From NCBI RefSeq assembly GCF_000337695.1, contig NZ_AOIA01000078.1:646-62018 (forward strand): a stretch of DNA of 61,373 bases. The letters are read 5' to 3'. This DNA is from Natronococcus jeotgali DSM 18795 (GTDB lineage: Archaea; Halobacteriota; Halobacteria; Halobacteriales; Natrialbaceae). Shown one piece after another: positions 46,301 through 55,201 of the stretch (position 1 is the stretch's first letter; the number at the start of each line of letters is the position of its first letter). The notes below the pieces were generated by a model that worked only from the letters and a program-made list of their open reading frames with translations, searched no databases and was not told where the DNA came from. The position numbers and the translations under genes are program-made.

Positions 46301-46398
46301 CGGTCAACGCCGTCCGAGACGTAGTCGTAGTCGGCCCGTTCGTCGGTCGCCGGCTCGGCGTCGATGTCGTCGAGCGCTGTATCAGGACTCGCAGTCAT
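43318..46398 (-). CDS. FAD-linked oxidase / Fe-S D-lactate dehydrogenase-like protein
   Basis: 1026 residues from ATG 46398. Order: FAD-binding type 4 domain with PRGGGTSLAGQA near 105-116, FAD-oxidase C-terminal domain, 4Fe-4S module with CHGCGGC near 601-607 and CIGCKGCARDCP near 664-676, then two CCG-type domains with YHGHCHQKA near 910 and GCCGMAGAFG near 940. This is the layout of the large fused D-lactate/glycolate dehydrogenases. Electrons go to the quinone pool. A 2-hydroxy acid is the likely substrate. It stands between the two amidohydrolase modules and may serve a hydroxy-acid product or simply lactate. Confidence 0.9.
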   Translation of the reverse strand: MTASPDTALDDIDAEPATDERADYDYVSDGVDRPDLVADLRDRIDGDVRFDTYTRQLYATDASAYRETPIGVIFPTSTADVASVVSYCADREIPVLPRGGGTSLAGQAINEAVVLDFTRYMDDVLSITPDDRRASVQSGVVLEELNDALATHGLKFAPDPAAGNRSVIGGAIGNNSTGAHSLIYGKTDAYVEECEAVLADGTVATLGDVEVEELRERADPNGDLLERVSAEVVRIIDEDADAVRERFPDLKRNVSGYNLDVLVEEAETGTVNLAHLLAGSEGTLAVITEAEVALEPVPETKAVSLLFYQSVLEAVTDVQHVLEHDPAAVELIDDVLLGLARNTAEFEDIAALAPENAQAALLVEFYAEDDDHGRKRTAGLLADRVPGSDSEAAPPTDRPETDEVNAFEGLEAHAADERDQFWKLRKAGLPILLSRTSDEKHISFIEDCAIPPEHLPEFVERFQSLLVEKNRDVDAAFYAHAGPGVLHVRPLVNTKAAADREDMVEIADEVTDMVVEFGGSVSGEHGDGHARTQWNRKLYGEELWKTFRDLKTAFDPNWLLNPGNVCGDHNMTENLRYDDEYSHDAGFDPALNWENENGMQGMVELCHGCGGCRGEQETTGGVMCPTYRAADEEITATRGRANLLRDAMSGNLPDDPTDDEFVEEVLDLCIGCKGCARDCPSEVDMAKLKTEVKHARHQEHGSSLRDKLFANFDRLAPLGSALAPLSNLAQEFPGVGTITEKTVGIARERSLPEFHRETVKEWFEDRGGSQIPESDATRKAVFFVDSYSNYSHPSVGKATVRVLEAAGVHVDVAKRTDSGRPALSKGFIDTARETMRSNVAELAPRVDDGWDVVLAEPSDAVMFQSDALDLLGGRAVESVAANSYGICEYLDAFRLDANVDWNTPAESLAYHGHCHQKATKKDHHAVGVLRRAGYAVDPLDSGCCGMAGAFGYEAEHYSLSQSIGDILVDQIDDSDATVVTAPGTSCRTQLGDKRLEPVPADSSLAGSALDDDEPPTPIELLAYAVQ

Positions 46399-46681
46399 AG
46401 TCAGTTGCCGATTACGGGCGGATCCCCGCGATTCTCGCGGCGGGAATGCGTTCGATCGCGCGTCGATCCATCCCTGTGGTATCGCGTCACGAGTATTCGT
46501 TTTACAACCGAGCAAGTAACGTTGACGTTTTCGTCCGCGGATCCAGGCAATACTTGCACCCGTCTTCTGGAACGAGAGCCGATATCCGGGGGGCTGCGAC
46601 CCCTCGGTTTGTGATCGAGTGGACTCGAGCCGGTTCGACAGTAGATTTATCAGGACCGCAGTCCGTCTTCGAATCGATCGT

Positions 46682-47092
46682 ATGAGTTACACACGGACCT
46701 GGACCGTTCGCTTCTCGGATACGGATCCGTTCGGTATCGCCCACTATCCGCGGATGATCGACGCAGTCCACGAGACGTCGGATATGTTCATGGAGGAGAT
46801 CGGGTGGCCCTACTGGGAACTCCACGAGCGACACGAACTGGGTCTCCCCCTCGTCTCGATGGACTTCGACTTCCAGGGACAGGTCGAGGGCGGCGATGAA
46901 GTCGAGATCGAGATCAATGCGACCGTCGGAAAGTCTAGCGTCGAGTTCGACTATCGGGCGACTCACGCCGACGAGACCGTCTTCACCGGGACTGAACACC
47001 GCGTCTGCGTACCCGTCGATGGCGACGGCGGTATTACAGTCCCCGACGATCTGCGCGACGCGCTTGAAAACGGCGCTTCTAGCGACGACTGA
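46682..47092 (+). CDS. 4-hydroxybenzoyl-CoA-type thioesterase (hotdog fold)
   Basis: 136 residues. RFSDTDPFGIAHYPR at 10-24 mirrors the catalytic segment of Pseudomonas-type 4-hydroxybenzoyl-CoA thioesterase, with the nucleophile/base Asp at 15. It lies divergent from the FAD/Fe-S gene. In the same region as an acyl-CoA ligase, flavin hydroxylase and gentisate dioxygenase, it could release gentisate from gentisyl-CoA. General acyl-CoA housecleaning is the alternative. Confidence 0.85.
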   Translation: MSYTRTWTVRFSDTDPFGIAHYPRMIDAVHETSDMFMEEIGWPYWELHERHELGLPLVSMDFDFQGQVEGGDEVEIEINATVGKSSVEFDYRATHADETVFTGTEHRVCVPVDGDGGITVPDDLRDALENGASSDD

Positions 47093-47710
47093 ACCGGTCG
47101 GGACGTCGAACAACCGACCAGGAGCTACTCTTGATGCGTCTCCCCGTCGAGCTCCTCGAACGATCGGTGGTCCGTCGGGAGTATCGGTTCTCCAGCCGTA
47201 TGCGGAATTTCGAGAGACTTCCAGCAAACCGAACCGCTTCCGATCTCGGGGCTACTCGGAACTTTGATCAGCCGTAGAACGGTACACCGACTGCGTGTCA
47301 GCCACCCACCCCCCAGTTTTTCATCCGTCTCACGACGCGATAGTTGACATGGGGGGAAATCGTCGGATCCAGCATCGGCGGCCGCTACACGACACGGATC
47401 GGACGAACGCAGGAAGTAACCGATCACACCCTACTTCGCTCGCCCTTATGGGCTGGCTCGTTAAGGAAGGGGGCTCCGCGCTACCGTTTGACTGAAACAC
47501 GGTAACTGCAAGACGTCCGATCGTAGCTAGTTACTTCGGCACGCTTGGTCGAATTCAACGTCTCGGGCCCGTCAGTGGATGCTATAAATTAGTCTGCTAG
47601 ATTATTTCTACAGAAACGCCTTAATCGCATGTATCCAATCATAGTTACAATAGAACTTATCCCGACATATGATCGGTGTTTTTATGACACATGCCAGGAT
47701 TTGTCGCAAT
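47093..47710. other. Gene-free stretch
   Basis: No open frame here looks like a protein. An AT-rich run at 47580-47640 (TATAAATTAGTC, then TAGATTATTTC) can supply the promoter of the permease gene. No clear repeats were seen. Confidence 0.35.
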
Positions 47711-49171
47711 ATGCTTGGTAGCCAGAGCTGGGAGGACGACGATCACGTTTCGGGAGAGTCGGTGAAACCCGACACGAAGTCGATAAGCGACGTTACTCTC
47801 GTCGAGAAACGACTCAGACCGACGTTGAAGTTTATCGTCGCGTTCACGGCTGGAGCGTTTTTCTTCCTCCTTCCGGTACAACACAACGGGCAGACGACGA
47901 TTCCGCTCGACGTTTTGATGACCTGGATTACGGAAACGTCGATGCTCACCGTCGAACTATTCATCATGGGAGTACTGTTTGCCGGCGGGATTCTGACGAC
48001 GATCACGATGCTGCACTACCAGGGTGCGATCACGCTCGAGGAACGGACGCAAAAGTGGCTCCAAATCGATTACTGGCAGACGTCGAAACCGTTCTGGGCG
48101 TTCCGCGTGATAGCGATGTTCCTCGGGGTCGCGATGTTTTTCGGCGTCGGTCCTGAGTGGTTGCTCGCCGACAATATCACCGGAATAGCCTGGGAGGTCC
48201 TCATGGTCACGGTCGCGCTCGTGATTCCCCTCGGCGGCATCTTCGTCAATCTGCTCGCCGAACTCGGCGGCCTCCAGTTCATCGGAACGCTAGCCCAGCC
48301 GATCATGCGACCGCTGTTCAACCTTCCCGGCCGCTCGGCCCTCGATAGTGCCGCCTCGTGGCTCGGATCGTTCAGCGTTGGCTACTATCTCACCCGAAAC
48401 GTCTTCGATCGCGGCGGGTACAACAAGCGCGAGGTGTTCGTAATCTGTACGTGTTTCGCCACCGCCAACCTCGGAACGGTCGGCGCGGTCGCCGCCGTGC
48501 TCGAGATCCTCCACATCTTCCCGCTTCTCGTCGCGCTGTACATGATTGCGACTCTCATCGTCGCAGCGGTCCTCGTCCGAATTCCACCACTCTCAACGGT
48601 GCCCGAGGAGTACATCGCCGAACCCGATCCCGAGCCGATGTTCACCGGCTCCGTTGTCGACTACTTCCGGTTCGCCTTCAGCGAAGGCGTGAAAACCGCA
48701 GAGAAGGGCGAATCGATTCCCCGTGCGGCGATCAACGGTTTCGTCGACGGGACGAAACTCACCGCGATGATCATCGGTACCGTGTTGACGATCGGGACCG
48801 GCGTTCTCCTGCTCGAGGCGTACACGCCGTTTTTCGAGTACCTTGCGGCACCGCTCGTCCCACTAATGACCGTCCTCGGCATTCCTGACCCGGAAATGGC
48901 GGCCACGGGAATCATTGGTGGCACGGCCGAGTACTTTATCGGTGCGACGCTCGTCGTCGGAACGGATCTGGTGACGAAAGTGTTCGTCGTGATCATTACG
49001 AGCGCACAGGCGATCTTCTTCGCCGCGTCGGCCCCCATGATGGTCGATATGTTCGACGACGTCCCGATGCGGTTCCGCGATCTCACTCTTATTCTGATAC
49101 TCCGTACGGCGCTGCTGATTCCCATCGCCGCTGTACTAACCCACGGCGTCGCAGCTCTGGGGCTCATCTGA
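47711..49171 (+). CDS. YjiH-like membrane permease (nucleoside-recognition Gate domain)
   Basis: 486 residues from ATG 47711 with about 10-11 membrane segments. Two Gate-type segments (LDSAASWLGSFSVGYYLTRN; TGIIGGTAEYFIGATLVVGT) are symmetric halves typical of the nucleoside-recognition/YjiH group. Substrates of YjiH proteins are unknown. Placed between the thioesterase and the aromatic cluster, it may import or export an aromatic acid, but this is inferred from neighbours only. Confidence 0.8.
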   Translation: MLGSQSWEDDDHVSGESVKPDTKSISDVTLVEKRLRPTLKFIVAFTAGAFFFLLPVQHNGQTTIPLDVLMTWITETSMLTVELFIMGVLFAGGILTTITMLHYQGAITLEERTQKWLQIDYWQTSKPFWAFRVIAMFLGVAMFFGVGPEWLLADNITGIAWEVLMVTVALVIPLGGIFVNLLAELGGLQFIGTLAQPIMRPLFNLPGRSALDSAASWLGSFSVGYYLTRNVFDRGGYNKREVFVICTCFATANLGTVGAVAAVLEILHIFPLLVALYMIATLIVAAVLVRIPPLSTVPEEYIAEPDPEPMFTGSVVDYFRFAFSEGVKTAEKGESIPRAAINGFVDGTKLTAMIIGTVLTIGTGVLLLEAYTPFFEYLAAPLVPLMTVLGIPDPEMAATGIIGGTAEYFIGATLVVGTDLVTKVFVVIITSAQAIFFAASAPMMVDMFDDVPMRFRDLTLILILRTALLIPIAAVLTHGVAALGLI

Positions 49172-49527
49172 GGAGGATGTTATCGACCTAACGCGTTCGG
49201 ATAGGTCTCAGAATCTGGCACGCCCGGTCCCCCGGTAGATGGCCCGGGCCCCGTTACAAGCGCTCGCTTTCGATAGCAGTTCGTTTTCGATGCGCTGGCC
49301 TCGATACTGCAGGTGCGAGTTCGTTCGATGTCTCGAGAACAAGCCGCAACTCCGGAGTGCCAGGATATCCGAGCCACATACAGGTCTCGGCGGCTACCAG
49401 GACACTCGTCGGCGGAGAGGGATCAGACGAGCCCTCGGGTGGACATTCGGGAGGCCACCACTGCCTTTCTCGACGCTTCGGGAACGACGGTACGCGCTCG
49501 AGAGTACCTATATAAAATAGAGCCGAG
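49172..49527. other. Gene-free stretch between convergent genes
   Basis: The 356 bases between the permease stop and the Rieske stop carry overlapping open frames on both strands but no protein-like one. A GC-rich GGCCCGGGCC palindrome near 49243-49252 may act in termination for one or both genes. Confidence 0.3.
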
Positions 49528-49905
49528 TTACTGACAGTCGACGTAAACGACGCCGTCGTCGACGACGACGTCGTACGTCGGCAAGACGATGTCATCGTCG
49601 GCGAGCTGTTCGCCGGACTCGAGGTCGTACGACCAGCCGTGCCACGGACAGGAGATGATCGGCTCATCGTCATCGTATTCCTTCTCTACGCGTTTCCCGG
49701 GCTCGACGAACTCGCCGACGAGTTTCTTTCCGATTGCACCCTCGGCGACTGGTCCGCAGTCGTGGAGACACTGATTCCTGACCGCGTAGTACTCCCCGTC
49801 GACGCGAAGTACGCCGACTTCGACGCCGTTTACCTCGACCAGTTCCCGGTCACCATCTTCGAACTTCGCGTCGGGTTTGACTTCGATCAATTCCGTCGTG
49901 CTCAT
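49528..49905 (-). CDS. Rieske [2Fe-2S] ferredoxin, copy 2
   Basis: 125 residues with CLHDCGPV near 46-53 (Cys-x-His) and CPWHGWSYDLESGE near 86-99 (Cys-x2-His). Like copy 1 it has a longer-than-usual insert between motifs. Its start overlaps the amidohydrolase stop by 4 bases, so the pair is co-translated. Gene order amidohydrolase then Rieske matches copy 1. Confidence 0.92.
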   Translation of the reverse strand: MSTTELIEVKPDAKFEDGDRELVEVNGVEVGVLRVDGEYYAVRNQCLHDCGPVAEGAIGKKLVGEFVEPGKRVEKEYDDDEPIISCPWHGWSYDLESGEQLADDDIVLPTYDVVVDDGVVYVDCQ

Positions 49906-51020
49906 AGGCCGAATACCTCCTTAGCGTTCTCCGACAGGATCTGTTTCTTCTCGTCCTCCGAGAGGAACGGCAGATCAGTGACCGTCGTCGGACGGTCGTA
50001 GTCCCAGTGCGGGTAGTCCGAGGCGAACATCAGGCTGTCCGCGCCGACCAGATCGAAACACTTCTCGAGGTACTCGGTCTCGGCGGAAACCTCCAGCGGC
50101 TGCGTGCCGTAGTAGAAGTCAGTAATGTACTCGCCTGGCTTCTTCTCAAGCAGCGGAGCTTCTTCGGGACGCTTGAGGTACTCCTCGTCGAGACGCGCCA
50201 TCAGGCCGGGAAGATAGGTGATCCCCGACTCCATAAAGACGATGTCCAGGTCGGGGAACTTCTCGGGGACGCCCTGGACAACGAGGCTGACGATCTGAGA
50301 CATGTTCGACTCGAGGAATCCGAGGGTGTGAGTCTCAAGCATCTCCTGATAGCCCGCTCGGACGTACTCGTCGAGTCCGGCACCGCCCGTGTGGAACACG
50401 GCTGGGAGACCGAGCTCCTCGCAGCGCTCGTAGAGCGGATCGTACTTGCGGTTGCCGAGCGGCGGCGTCGCGCCGGCGGTGACGAAACAGGCGCCAACGT
50501 AGGCGTCCTCACCCTCGATCCGGTCGAGGATTTCGAGCGACGCGTCGACGTCGCTGTACGGAATCGGAGCGAGCCCGTGGATTCCGTCGCCGGGATCAAG
50601 CACTTCTTCGAGCATGTACTCGACGTAGGCTTTCGCGAACGCGGTCTGTCGGTCGTCGTCGGCGGTGGTTCCGGCGCCGGAGAGGATGAGATGCGAGATC
50701 AACAGCGTCTCGTCGACACCGATCGACTTCATCCCATCTCGAATGCGCTCGGGAGTCTCGGGTTCGTCGGGGTACGAGGAGTGTTCGCGGGTAATCTTTC
50801 CGTGCGCCTGTCGATCACCGGTCGAGAAGGGGAAGAACGAGCTGAGGTTCTGCTTGGCCCCTTTCTCGTCGAAGTTGCTGCCCTCGAACTTCGTCTTCCA
50901 CGGCTCCTCCATGTACTCGGCGACATCGTGGAACGACTCCATGTAGTGGCAGTCGCCGTCGATGACGTAGTACTCGTCTAACGTTTCTTGTCTCGGCTGG
51001 GTTTCGTCGGACTCCAGCAT
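49902..51020 (-). CDS. COG2159 amidohydrolase (ACMSD-like), copy 2
   Basis: 372 residues starting MLESDETQPRQETLDEYYVIDGDCHYME, where DGDCHYME holds the Asp-x-x-His that matches the N-terminal metal site. Further blocks are VFHTGGAGLDEY near 209-220, ESGITYLPGLMARLDEEYLK near 262-281 and FASDYPHWDYDRP near 335-347. It diverges from copy 1 in sequence but has the same fold blocks and partner. A TATA-like ATATATGTC and a GTTGTACAAC palindrome precede the ATG, implying a leaderless message. An IclR gene lies upstream on the same strand. Confidence 0.87.
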   Translation of the reverse strand: MLESDETQPRQETLDEYYVIDGDCHYMESFHDVAEYMEEPWKTKFEGSNFDEKGAKQNLSSFFPFSTGDRQAHGKITREHSSYPDEPETPERIRDGMKSIGVDETLLISHLILSGAGTTADDDRQTAFAKAYVEYMLEEVLDPGDGIHGLAPIPYSDVDASLEILDRIEGEDAYVGACFVTAGATPPLGNRKYDPLYERCEELGLPAVFHTGGAGLDEYVRAGYQEMLETHTLGFLESNMSQIVSLVVQGVPEKFPDLDIVFMESGITYLPGLMARLDEEYLKRPEEAPLLEKKPGEYITDFYYGTQPLEVSAETEYLEKCFDLVGADSLMFASDYPHWDYDRPTTVTDLPFLSEDEKKQILSENAKEVFGL

Positions 51021-51022
51021 TG

Positions 51023-51032
51023 GTTGTACAAC
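51023..51032. promoter_or_regulatory. GTTGTACAAC palindrome at amidohydrolase start
   Basis: Perfect 10-bp palindrome two bases upstream of ATG 51020 on the minus strand, downstream of the TATA-like ATATATGT. A regulator bound here would block transcription start. The region 51033-51255 shows nothing else. Confidence 0.35.
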
Positions 51033-51255
51033 GTATACCCTGACATATATTCCCGCGTTCAGGGGAACCGATTTCCCGTACCAGCACCTAATTATAGGCG
51101 TCCGTGCCGTTCTCGGCTCGTTTTTGATGATGTCAAAACCGTTCTCAGACGTTCCACGGATCCCCTGATAGGTCCGTTCATCAGAGATGTGTCGAGTACT
51201 CGGCGTCTAGTCGGTCAGACGAGCGGTCGAGACGTAGCGTTCTCCGCCAGGTGTC

Positions 51256-52059
51256 TCAATCAGGGCTGATCCCCTCATCAGGTTCCGAATGGAGGTTCAC
51301 CTCGATGGCGTTTGCGGCCCGCATAACCTTTTCCGGCAGGTCCCGGCGGAACCGGTCGCCGCTCCAGTTACTCGCCGCTCCCGAGAGGCTGACTGCACCG
51401 AGGACCCGATCCCCGTCGTAGCGAATCGGTGCACCGACTGCTCGAATGCCGTGCATCTGTTCCTGATCGTTCAGTGCGAACCCGCGGTCCCGTACGGTCT
51501 CGAGTTCGGCGACAAGTTCGGCCTCGTCCGTAATCGTTGACGACGTATAGGACGCGAGACCCTGGTCCTCAATAACCCGGGCGACTCGGTAGTCCGGCAA
51601 ATGAGCAAGAATCGCCTTTCCGGCGGACGTACAGTGAAGGTGCGTCTGAGGCCGTTCTCGCTTGCGCGGATGGTACTCCGTCCCGATCGCGTTCTCGCCG
51701 AACGCCTCGTGCAACACGATCAACCGACCCTCGTATTCGGTCATGAGGTGTGCGGTAGCGTCGCTATCGTGTGCAAGACGATGCAGCTCCGCTTTGGCGG
51801 CTTGATAGAGATTGTTCTGAAGGCGGACGTGTTCTCCGTAAGGTAGGAGTGCGAGGCCGAGTTGGTACTTCCCATCCCGCTTCCGCACGAACCCGCGCGA
51901 TTCGAGTGTCGCAAGATACGTGTGGGCCGTCCCTGGTGACAGCCCGACGGCGTCGGCCACTTCCGAGACCGTCGTCTGATCCCCGTCCCGCAAGTACTCG
52001 AGGATATCACAGACCCTGTCTGCAGACTGAATCCGCCGTGGTTCGTCGTCCGTGGTCAT
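51256..52059 (-). CDS. IclR-family transcriptional regulator (5 of 6)
   Basis: 267 residues from ATG 52059; the longer open frame upstream is not protein-like. Winged helix with SEVADAVGLSPGTAHTYLAT near 32-51; effector domain with TSAGKAILAHLPDYRVARVI. It is upstream of, and on the same strand as, amidohydrolase copy 2, and divergent from the FAD monooxygenase region, so it may control either or both. Confidence 0.9.
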   Translation of the reverse strand: MTTDDEPRRIQSADRVCDILEYLRDGDQTTVSEVADAVGLSPGTAHTYLATLESRGFVRKRDGKYQLGLALLPYGEHVRLQNNLYQAAKAELHRLAHDSDATAHLMTEYEGRLIVLHEAFGENAIGTEYHPRKRERPQTHLHCTSAGKAILAHLPDYRVARVIEDQGLASYTSSTITDEAELVAELETVRDRGFALNDQEQMHGIRAVGAPIRYDGDRVLGAVSLSGAASNWSGDRFRRDLPEKVMRAANAIEVNLHSEPDEGISPD

Positions 52060-53163
52060 AGAACGAGAGACGTACTCGAGCAGCAATACGTTTTTGCTAA
52101 TATCAAAAGGAGAGACGGGCAGTAACACGCGAGTACGACTATGGAACGGGTCTCCAGAAGATGGGCATCTCGAAAGCTGGTGGCTACGAATTCGAAGCAG
52201 TTTGGGCGAACTGACAGTACAATATAGAGAACACGTAGACAGCCACACCTCTGTAAATTCTGCACGTGCGTTGTGTATTCTGGAATAATAGCTAGATAGA
52301 TCTATAAATAGTTGGGTATATTGCCCATTTCACAATTTATTCGTTAAGGAGGTAGATGTGAGATGTTATCTAACCGTATCGCAGTTTGTAACGAGAAGGG
52401 GGTCGGCAACAGTCGCAATCAGCAATGTTTCGTCACGGGACCAGCGGTACGATCGCGAAACGAGACCAGATCATAAACCGACCTTCACGAGGAGCCAGCT
52501 CAAATATCTACGGTTGAGACGATCACAAACCTCGGACAGCATCTTGACGTTCCCTCGTACCTGAGGACGCAGGAATTCCGAGCAGTGGAGCTCTGGGTTC
52601 ACAACCGTGATTCTGCCACTTCACGGGAACTCGTTTAATTCCGTCGTCGTGGTCGGTGGCTGACAGGCCATGCCAAGTGGCTCGGTACTCCTATTCTCGG
52701 TGTCGGTGACTCCTATCTGTTATTTTTGCCAGCAGAGAGTCGCTAACACTTCAGCGGATGCAGAGTTTTCGTCGGGCTTGCCGACAGGCACGAGACGAAC
52801 CCTTCGAGGATTCGCGTCCGCCGCGTCGGCGCTCGGATACCGTCTCATCGGAATTCTACGAGAAGGTGATTCAGCGTGACCAACATCAATCGACCCGACC
52901 TCGACATGGCGCTAATGTTGGGAGAATCGATCATCATGGTCGCCGAACACGAGAAAGCGGTGACTCCCGTTGTGTCACCCGGTCCAGTCTCCGACCCGTC
53001 GAACGAACTGTTGCTTTCGATTCGACACTCGTGGTCCGAAGACTTGCGAGTGGCTTCGTTGAATGTAATTCGGGCCGAGTATAAATCGATTATCGTCATC
53101 TACAAGAGGGGTTGCAGTGGACAACCACAACTACTATCACACCGCGTTGCGTCACTGCTCAGC
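52060..53163. other. 1.1-kb stretch without a convincing gene
   Basis: Longest empty stretch of the right half. AT-rich segments at 52280-52340 look promoter-like (TCTATAAATAG near 52302). Open frames at 52670-52879 and 52876-53163 have odd composition and do not resemble known proteins; the latter merely extends the monooxygenase frame. I see no tRNA or clear repeats. Confidence 0.35.
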
Positions 53164-54399
53164 ATGAGCGGTGAAACGACCGACGTACCAGTGCTGGTTG
53201 CAGGTGCTGGACCAGTCGGTATGACGGCCGCACTCGCATTGCACGCACGCGGAATCGAGACGGCGATCCTCGAGGCAGAGCCCGAGGACCGGGATCGGTC
53301 CGGGAGCCGTGCTATCTACGTGCACGGCACGACGCTTCGGACCCTCGAGCGGATCCACCCGGGACTAGGTACCGACCTCGTCGATGAAGGACTCGTCTGG
53401 CCGACGCGGCGGACGCTGTTCCGCGGCAAGGAGGTTTTCAACCGGACGTACGACTCGGCCGGCGGTTCCGGCGATATCCCGCACTTTACCAGCGTTCCGC
53501 AGGTGGTGACCGAACGGTACATGCACGAGGCACTGGACCAAATCGGTATCGATATCCATTGGGAGTCCGAGGTCGTCTCGGTGGATTCCTCGTCCGAGGG
53601 CGTTCGCGTCGAAACGGCCGACGATCAAGAGTGGTGGACGGAGTACCTAATCGGGGCCGACGGCGGCGGTTCGACCGTCCGCAAAGAGATCGGGTCGGAC
53701 TTCGAAGGCGACCAGTCCGAGAACGCCTTCATCATCGCCGATATCGAGGACGAAGAGATCGAGGACGGGCATCCGGATCTCGAGCGAATGTTCCACTACG
53801 ACGCTCCCGAGACAGACGGTCGGAACGTTCTGCTGGTTCCCTTCACCGGTGGGTGGCGTCTGGACATTCAGTGTATCGAGGGCGATGACCCCGAGGAACT
53901 CAGCAGTGAGGAGCAGATGCGGGAGTTCGTCCGCGACATCATGGGCGAGGAATACACGGACGGTCTGAAGTGGATCTCGACCTACCACTTCCTGCAGGTA
54001 ATGGCGGACTCGTTCGTCGACGATCAGCGCCGCGTGCTGCTGGCCGGCGAGGCCGCACACCTGCTGGCCCCCTTCGGTGCTCGCGGAATGAACTCCGGCG
54101 TCGCCGATGCGGACGAAGCCGCCTCCGCTATTGCCGTGGCACTGAATGCGCGCACCGACGCGGTCGCACGCGACGAAGTCGAACTCTACGCGGCACGTCG
54201 TGAGAAGGCGGCCGAGTACAACCTCGGAGCGGCCGGTCAGGCCCTCGAGTACCTCCAGGGCGACGATCCGGTGACGGTGCTTCGGAAGGAAGTGGCCGCC
54301 GAGATGTCTGACTACTTCGAGACCGCCGGCGAGTGGCTCGACGACGCGCCGTACGGACCCCACGGCTCGCCGCCGATCGTCTCGACCGGCAACTACTGA
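53164..54399 (+). CDS. FAD-dependent aromatic hydroxylase (PHBH-fold monooxygenase)
   Basis: 411 residues from ATG 53164, the first Met before the FAD fold; the open frame extends upstream to 52876 but is not family-like. GAGPVG at 14-19 is the dinucleotide fold; IGADGGGSTVR near 165-175 and LAGEAAHLLAPFGARGMNS near 293 are the second and third FAD motifs, the latter with GEAAH in place of the usual GDAAH. Group A hydroxylases use NAD(P)H and O2 to hydroxylate phenolic rings. With gentisate dioxygenase close by, the likely product is gentisate or gentisyl-CoA. Confidence 0.88.
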   Translation: MSGETTDVPVLVAGAGPVGMTAALALHARGIETAILEAEPEDRDRSGSRAIYVHGTTLRTLERIHPGLGTDLVDEGLVWPTRRTLFRGKEVFNRTYDSAGGSGDIPHFTSVPQVVTERYMHEALDQIGIDIHWESEVVSVDSSSEGVRVETADDQEWWTEYLIGADGGGSTVRKEIGSDFEGDQSENAFIIADIEDEEIEDGHPDLERMFHYDAPETDGRNVLLVPFTGGWRLDIQCIEGDDPEELSSEEQMREFVRDIMGEEYTDGLKWISTYHFLQVMADSFVDDQRRVLLAGEAAHLLAPFGARGMNSGVADADEAASAIAVALNARTDAVARDEVELYAARREKAAEYNLGAAGQALEYLQGDDPVTVLRKEVAAEMSDYFETAGEWLDDAPYGPHGSPPIVSTGNY

Positions 54400-54546
54400 A
54401 CGACGACCGGTATCGGTTTCTTTTCTCCGAGAAGGAGCGAATCGACACTTGATTACGGCGTAACGAGACGCTCGAGTGTAGGATCGACACGATTCGAGCG
54501 AGTTCTCACGACAAGATGTCGATCGGAGACGTGAACCCTAACCTCC

Positions 54547-54870
54547 TCAGACCAGATCAAGCCGCTTGGCGACCCAGTGATCGCGGGCGGCCAGCACGAA
54601 CGACTCTTCGTTTTCGAACTCGGTCGTCTCGGCGACGAACTCGTTCCACTCGCCGTGGGGAACCGTCTCGAGCGTTGCTGCGGAGTCAGCCTCGCTGGGG
54701 CTGGCTGCGACCAGTTCGTCGAATGACTCGAAGTCGGTCCGTTTCCGGACGAACGCGTCGTCGAACACGTCCTCGACGGGAATCTCCTCGTCTTCGTCGT
54801 ACACTTCGTCGGCGTTCGGAAGGTCCTCTCGCTTCGCTGCGGCGTCCTCGATGCTCGTCTCGAGTACCAT
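54547..54870 (-). CDS. Small acidic haloarchaeal protein, function unknown
   Basis: 107 residues, strongly acidic, with no motif (starts MVLETSIEDAAAKREDLPN; ends with an RDHWVAKRLDLV helix). Composition and clean start favour a real gene. It converges on the monooxygenase and shares its direction with the zinc-ribbon and gentisate dioxygenase genes. I do not recognise it. Confidence 0.55.
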   Translation of the reverse strand: MVLETSIEDAAAKREDLPNADEVYDEDEEIPVEDVFDDAFVRKRTDFESFDELVAASPSEADSAATLETVPHGEWNEFVAETTEFENEESFVLAARDHWVAKRLDLV

Positions 54871-55027
54871 ACTGGCAGTTAATTCCCCGGCCTATGTAAA
54901 TCCATTCCATTCGCCGCGGTAACCGGTAAATTACGAACGTAGCGGGACGTGATGGCCGGCGACGAAATCCGAAGCAAAGTAGGTTGGGACTGACCCACCG
55001 AGGGTACGGGGACGATCGGTGCCGTCA

Positions 55028-55197
55028 ATGAGGCATTTAAATATCGACATCACACCTATTGTCGCCATCACGGCCGCGTTCCTGTTGCTCGTCCTGTTCG
55101 TCGGCTACTGCGCCCCGAGTCGTGATCCGCGGTCTGCGCGGGGGCGTATGGAATCTACCTGGCTGTTGGCGTGATCGCGGCGCAGGTGCAACGGTGA
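55028..55197 (+). pseudogene. Possible small membrane protein, probably frameshifted
   Basis: ATG 55028 opens 48 codons with one membrane segment (ITPIVAITAAFLLLVLFVGY) and stops at 55174. In another frame, the downstream sequence reads AYGIYLAVGVIAAQVQR and stops at 55197, which looks like the natural C-terminus of a two-helix small membrane protein. This suggests a one-step frameshift near 55110-55150. A TTTAAATA near 55036 is either TATA or coding. Evidence is weak. Confidence 0.3.
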
Positions 55198-55201
55198 AGT
55201 C

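Noticed and set aside
43318-46398. DgcB-type dimethylglycine demethylase partner for the betaine module
   Set aside because: Domain order (FAD-binding type 4, FAD-oxidase C, Fe-S, two CCG domains) fits fused D-lactate/glycolate dehydrogenase, and it lies 25 kb from the BCCT genes.
49239-49534. Small genes between the permease and Rieske genes
   Set aside because: Three overlapping frames with no family-like features in a convergent spacer.
52670-53163. Possible genes upstream of the FAD monooxygenase
   Set aside because: Frames overlap each other and lack conserved-looking blocks; the monooxygenase fold starts cleanly at 53164.
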